A stretch of DNA of 10,445 nt from Pseudomonadales bacterium (GTDB lineage: Bacteria; Pseudomonadota; Gammaproteobacteria; Pseudomonadales; DT-91), in NCBI GenBank assembly GCA_013215025.1, contig JABSRR010000070.1, positions 1 to 10,445 of the forward strand, given 5' to 3'. The notes beneath the pieces were generated by a model. It did not search any database and was not told where the DNA came from. It worked only from the letters and a program-made list of their open reading frames with translations. This document shows positions 8,535 to 10,445 of the stretch, one piece after another. A program made the position numbers and the translations under genes. How positions within the stretch are numbered: position 1 is the stretch's first letter; every line of letters begins with the position of its first letter.

Positions 8535-9104
8535 ATGCAAGATGATGATTTTTTATCGGCAATGTCAGATGTTAAGCCTCTGAAGCAAGACAGTGTCAAG
8601 CTGGGTCAGAAGCCAAGTCAAATTAATACCGATCAGGCAAAGCTCAGGCGAATGGCTGCTGCGGCTGAGCAGCAAGAGTCAGATGCACTGCTGCAGCGCA
8701 CGGTAACATTAGTCGGGCCACACGATGTCATTGGCTATAAATCACCCGGTGTTCAAGACGGTGTATACAAAAAACTACGCCTAGCTCGATATGAAATTGA
8801 TGGACGCTTGGATTTACATCAACATACGGTCGATCAGGCTAGGGTCGCTTTAGCGCGATTTATTAAAGACTCCATGGCATACGACTTGCGGTGTGTGCTG
8901 GTAATGCCGGGTAAGGGCGGACGTGATCAATCCGGCAAAGCAATATTGAAAAGTCATGTTGCGATTTGGCTCGAGGAGCTACCTGAGGTGTTGGCCTTTC
9001 ATTCAGCCCAAGCCTATCACGGCGGAGCAGGCGCATTTTATGTATTGCTAAAAAAATCAGAATCGTCAAAGCAAAAAAATCGCGAACGGCACGGCCTGCG
9101 GTAA
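8535..9104 (+). CDS. smrA: Smr-domain DNA endonuclease SmrA (YdaL-like)
   Basis: Smr (small MutS-related) domain protein; the E. coli homologue YdaL/SmrA has nicking endonuclease activity, and its cell role is unclear. The 189 residues compare with about 187 in E. coli. A polar N-terminal part (1-85), starting with the family pattern DDFLSAMSDVKPLKQ, precedes the Smr domain (about 89-172). The LDLH motif is L92-D93-L94-H95, which E. coli YdaL has lost (LNLLR). The usual HGKG loop reads P125-G126-K127-G128, so the histidine is replaced by proline. The HGGAG motif is H162-G166, followed by AFYVLL. The C-terminus KKSESSKQKNRERH matches YdaL closely. The segment LKSHVAIWLEELPEVLAF is also family-typical. 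It is the first gene of a plus-strand run, with the next start 33 bases downstream. Identity as SmrA is strong; activity is uncertain because of the changed loop. Confidence 0.9.
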   Translation: MQDDDFLSAMSDVKPLKQDSVKLGQKPSQINTDQAKLRRMAAAAEQQESDALLQRTVTLVGPHDVIGYKSPGVQDGVYKKLRLARYEIDGRLDLHQHTVDQARVALARFIKDSMAYDLRCVLVMPGKGGRDQSGKAILKSHVAIWLEELPEVLAFHSAQAYHGGAGAFYVLLKKSESSKQKNRERHGLR

Positions 9105-9137
9105 TATGTTGATTTATTCGTAAATAGTGCATTCATC

Positions 9138-9353
9138 ATGGTTGATATCATTGATTTTACAGCATCAAAACAAAAACAGCGCAAACAACAGCGAAAATCA
9201 ACGCAGTCTGCTGCTCGAAAAAAACTGCGCTGCCAGAATGGTCACCATAAATGGCAGTTAAAAACCTCGCAACAATTCGATGTTAAGCAGGGACGTTTGG
9301 TAACGGTGTATCAATGTGCCTACTGTAAAAAAATTAAAACCACCTTGCTGTAA
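9138..9353 (+). CDS. Small basic zinc-ribbon-like protein, function unknown
   Basis: I do not recognise this 71-residue protein as a named family. It has two parts. Residues 10-31 are very rich in Lys, Arg and Gln (KQKQRKQQRK). Residues 31-65 then carry a possible zinc site: C32 and H36/H37 in RCQNGHHKW, with C60 and C63 in YQCAYCKK. This arrangement (C-x3-H and C-x2-C, 23 residues between) suggests a small zinc ribbon, and the basic arm suggests nucleic acid or ribosome contact; both are inference. It lies 33 bases after smrA and 9 bases before trmH on the same strand, so it is probably co-transcribed with two nucleic-acid-acting genes. The ribosome binding site is weak. Codon use looks like its neighbours, and both gaps are tight, so it is likely a real gene. 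Confidence 0.7.
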   Translation: MVDIIDFTASKQKQRKQQRKSTQSAARKKLRCQNGHHKWQLKTSQQFDVKQGRLVTVYQCAYCKKIKTTLL

Positions 9354-9362
9354 CTATCGCTT

Positions 9363-10070
9363 ATGACACCCACAAGGCTTGCGAAAATTCGTGCTGTACT
9401 TGATCGGCGGCAACCTGACTTAACGCTGATTACTGACCATGTTCACAAAGGTAGAAATCTATCCGCTATTGTGCGAACCTGCGATGCTGTAGGCATTAGC
9501 CAGTTACACTGCGTGATGGCCGATGATGAATACAGAGCTTTTCGTGGAACGGCCAAAGGCTCTCATCAATGGGTTGATGTGAAGCGCGCGCATTCGATGC
9601 GCGAGGCGGTTGAATGTCTGAAACCACAGGGTTTTCAGTTTGTTGCAGCCGATGTTTGTCCACAAAGCGTTGATTTTCGTGAGCTAGACTATTGTCGACC
9701 CACGGCTTTTATTTTAGGTGCTGAAAAGTGGGGTTTGAGCGTTGCGGCGCGGCAGGTGGTTGATCATTTTATTACCGTACCAATGGTAGGCATGGTTGAA
9801 TCTTATAATGTATCAGTCGCATCAGCGATTATCTTGTCTGAAGCACAGCGGCAACGGGAGCAGCAAGGTTTTTATGCTAACCGGCGTTTACCAGACTCGA
9901 TTTATCAGGATTTACTATTTGAATGGTGCCAACCTATTGTTGCGGCATACTGCCAACGTCAAAACCTACCATACCCTGACTTAGGAGAAGATGGAGAAAT
10001 TCTGGAAGCTTCTAAGTGGTATCAGTCGGTTAAACATCTTGAGTCACGGACGCAGCAGCTGGGGTCATAA
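9363..10070 (+). CDS. trmH: tRNA (guanosine(18)-2'-O)-methyltransferase TrmH
   Basis: SPOUT-family enzyme that methylates the 2'-OH of G18 in the tRNA D-loop using S-adenosylmethionine (EC 2.1.1.34). The 235 residues compare with 229 in E. coli, and the start MTPTRLAKIRAVLDRRQPDLT parallels MNPTRYARICEMLARRQPDLT. Motif 1 is VHKGRNLSAIVRTCDAVG (27-44), with N32 and the catalytic arginine R38. Motif 2 is LGAEKWG (118-124) with E121. Motif 3 is MVESYNVSVASA (144-155) with N149, which forms the trefoil-knot SAM site. The C-terminal segment LLFEWCQPIVAAYCQRQNLPYP matches the TrmH-specific extension (SpoU methylase C-terminal domain). It starts 9 bases after the zinc-ribbon gene, without a clear ribosome binding site, which suggests translational coupling. 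moaE begins one base after its stop. Confidence 0.95.
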   Translation: MTPTRLAKIRAVLDRRQPDLTLITDHVHKGRNLSAIVRTCDAVGISQLHCVMADDEYRAFRGTAKGSHQWVDVKRAHSMREAVECLKPQGFQFVAADVCPQSVDFRELDYCRPTAFILGAEKWGLSVAARQVVDHFITVPMVGMVESYNVSVASAIILSEAQRQREQQGFYANRRLPDSIYQDLLFEWCQPIVAAYCQRQNLPYPDLGEDGEILEASKWYQSVKHLESRTQQLGS

Positions 10071-10071
10071 G

Positions 10072-10445
10072 ATGTCCATATCGCCATTCGTTTACACTCA
10101 GGTCAGTGATGATGCTGTTGATGTGTCAGAACTAAAACAGCTGCTATGCGAAGGCTTAGCGAGTCGCTCAAGTATGGGGGCGATGGTTGAGTTTTCGGGT
10201 TTTGTTCGCGCAGATAAACACACACAGCAGCATAGCGACGCGGTTGAGGCTATAGAACTAGAGCATTATCCTGCCATGACGGAAAAAGCATTTGCCAAGT
10301 TGATTTCACAAGCAGTGTCGCTGTGGCCGTGTTTGGGGGTAGTGGTTTATCATCGTGTTGGTCGAATTGCTGTCAATCAAACCATTGTTTATGTTGCCGT
10401 ATCTGCCAGTCATCGCGCTGCTGCATTTGCCTGTGCTGAATTTAT
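10072..10445 (+). CDS. moaE: Molybdopterin synthase catalytic subunit MoaE (3' end outside window)
   Basis: Large subunit of molybdopterin synthase; with thiocarboxylated MoaD it inserts two sulfurs into cyclic pyranopterin monophosphate in molybdenum cofactor synthesis (EC 2.8.1.12). The 124 complete codons present include the family blocks GAMVEFSGFVR (about 37-47), LEHYPAMTEKAF, VVVYHRVGRIAV and YVAVSASHRAAAF. The catalytic lysines near the C-terminus (E. coli K119 and K126, in and after the FWKRE region) fall beyond the window edge. Full length is normally about 150 residues. The start ATG follows the trmH stop by one base, and GGGG at 10061-10064 can serve as ribosome binding site inside trmH. 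moaD, normally directly upstream, is not here; it may lie downstream or elsewhere. Confidence 0.92.
   Translation, partial: MSISPFVYTQVSDDAVDVSELKQLLCEGLASRSSMGAMVEFSGFVRADKHTQQHSDAVEAIELEHYPAMTEKAFAKLISQAVSLWPCLGVVVYHRVGRIAVNQTIVYVAVSASHRAAAFACAEF

Noticed and set aside
8863..9132. 89-codon minus-strand frame over the 3' part of smrA
   Set aside because: Antisense to the conserved Smr domain, with no recognisable protein features.

Overview
The window holds ordinary chromosomal housekeeping genes of a gammaproteobacterium of moderate to low GC, most likely a marine lineage near the Cellvibrionales, Oceanospirillales or Pseudomonas side. That placement is inference. It rests on the monomeric NADP-dependent isocitrate dehydrogenase next to cspD, clpS and clpA (an arrangement known from Pseudomonas and relatives), a ClpS with a Pseudomonas-like long N-terminus, and the similarity of RNase II, SmrA, TrmH and MoaE to gammaproteobacterial proteins. 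There is no sign of a mobile element, prophage, CRISPR array, tRNA or rRNA.

Layout. Positions 1-1512 (+) are the C-terminal two thirds of isocitrate dehydrogenase, cut by the left edge. It converges on cspD (1596-1865, -) across a perfect palindromic two-way terminator. cspD is divergent from clpS-clpA (2228-4922, +), and the 362 bp between them carry two hairpins and a plausible extended -10 for clpS. Two hairpins, the second a convincing terminator, follow clpA. Next is a lone SRPBCC-fold gene (5142-5672, +) whose stop codon lies in a short 12-bp tandem repeat. It converges on a two-gene minus-strand unit: rnb (RNase II, 8358-6238) followed by a small PPOX-fold flavin-binding-type gene (6197-5814). 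rnb is divergent from smrA (8535-9104, +). smrA starts a tight plus-strand run: smrA, a 71-residue zinc-ribbon-like protein, trmH and moaE, the last cut by the right edge.

How the genes relate. ClpS, ClpA and (elsewhere) ClpP form the N-degron and general proteolysis machine, and CspD is the stationary-phase member of the cold-shock fold family. RNase II, SmrA, TrmH and possibly the small zinc-ribbon protein all act on nucleic acids. MoaE belongs to molybdenum cofactor synthesis and seems to ride on the trmH transcript.

I found no clear undescribed system. The points worth a second look are modest: a changed HGKG motif in SmrA, an acidic/Asn/Ser-rich insertion in RNase II, stacked in-frame stops in a 12-bp repeat, a nested inverted repeat in the rnb/smrA promoter region, an uncharacterised zinc-ribbon protein, and a PPOX protein of an F420-associated family in a lineage not expected to make F420.
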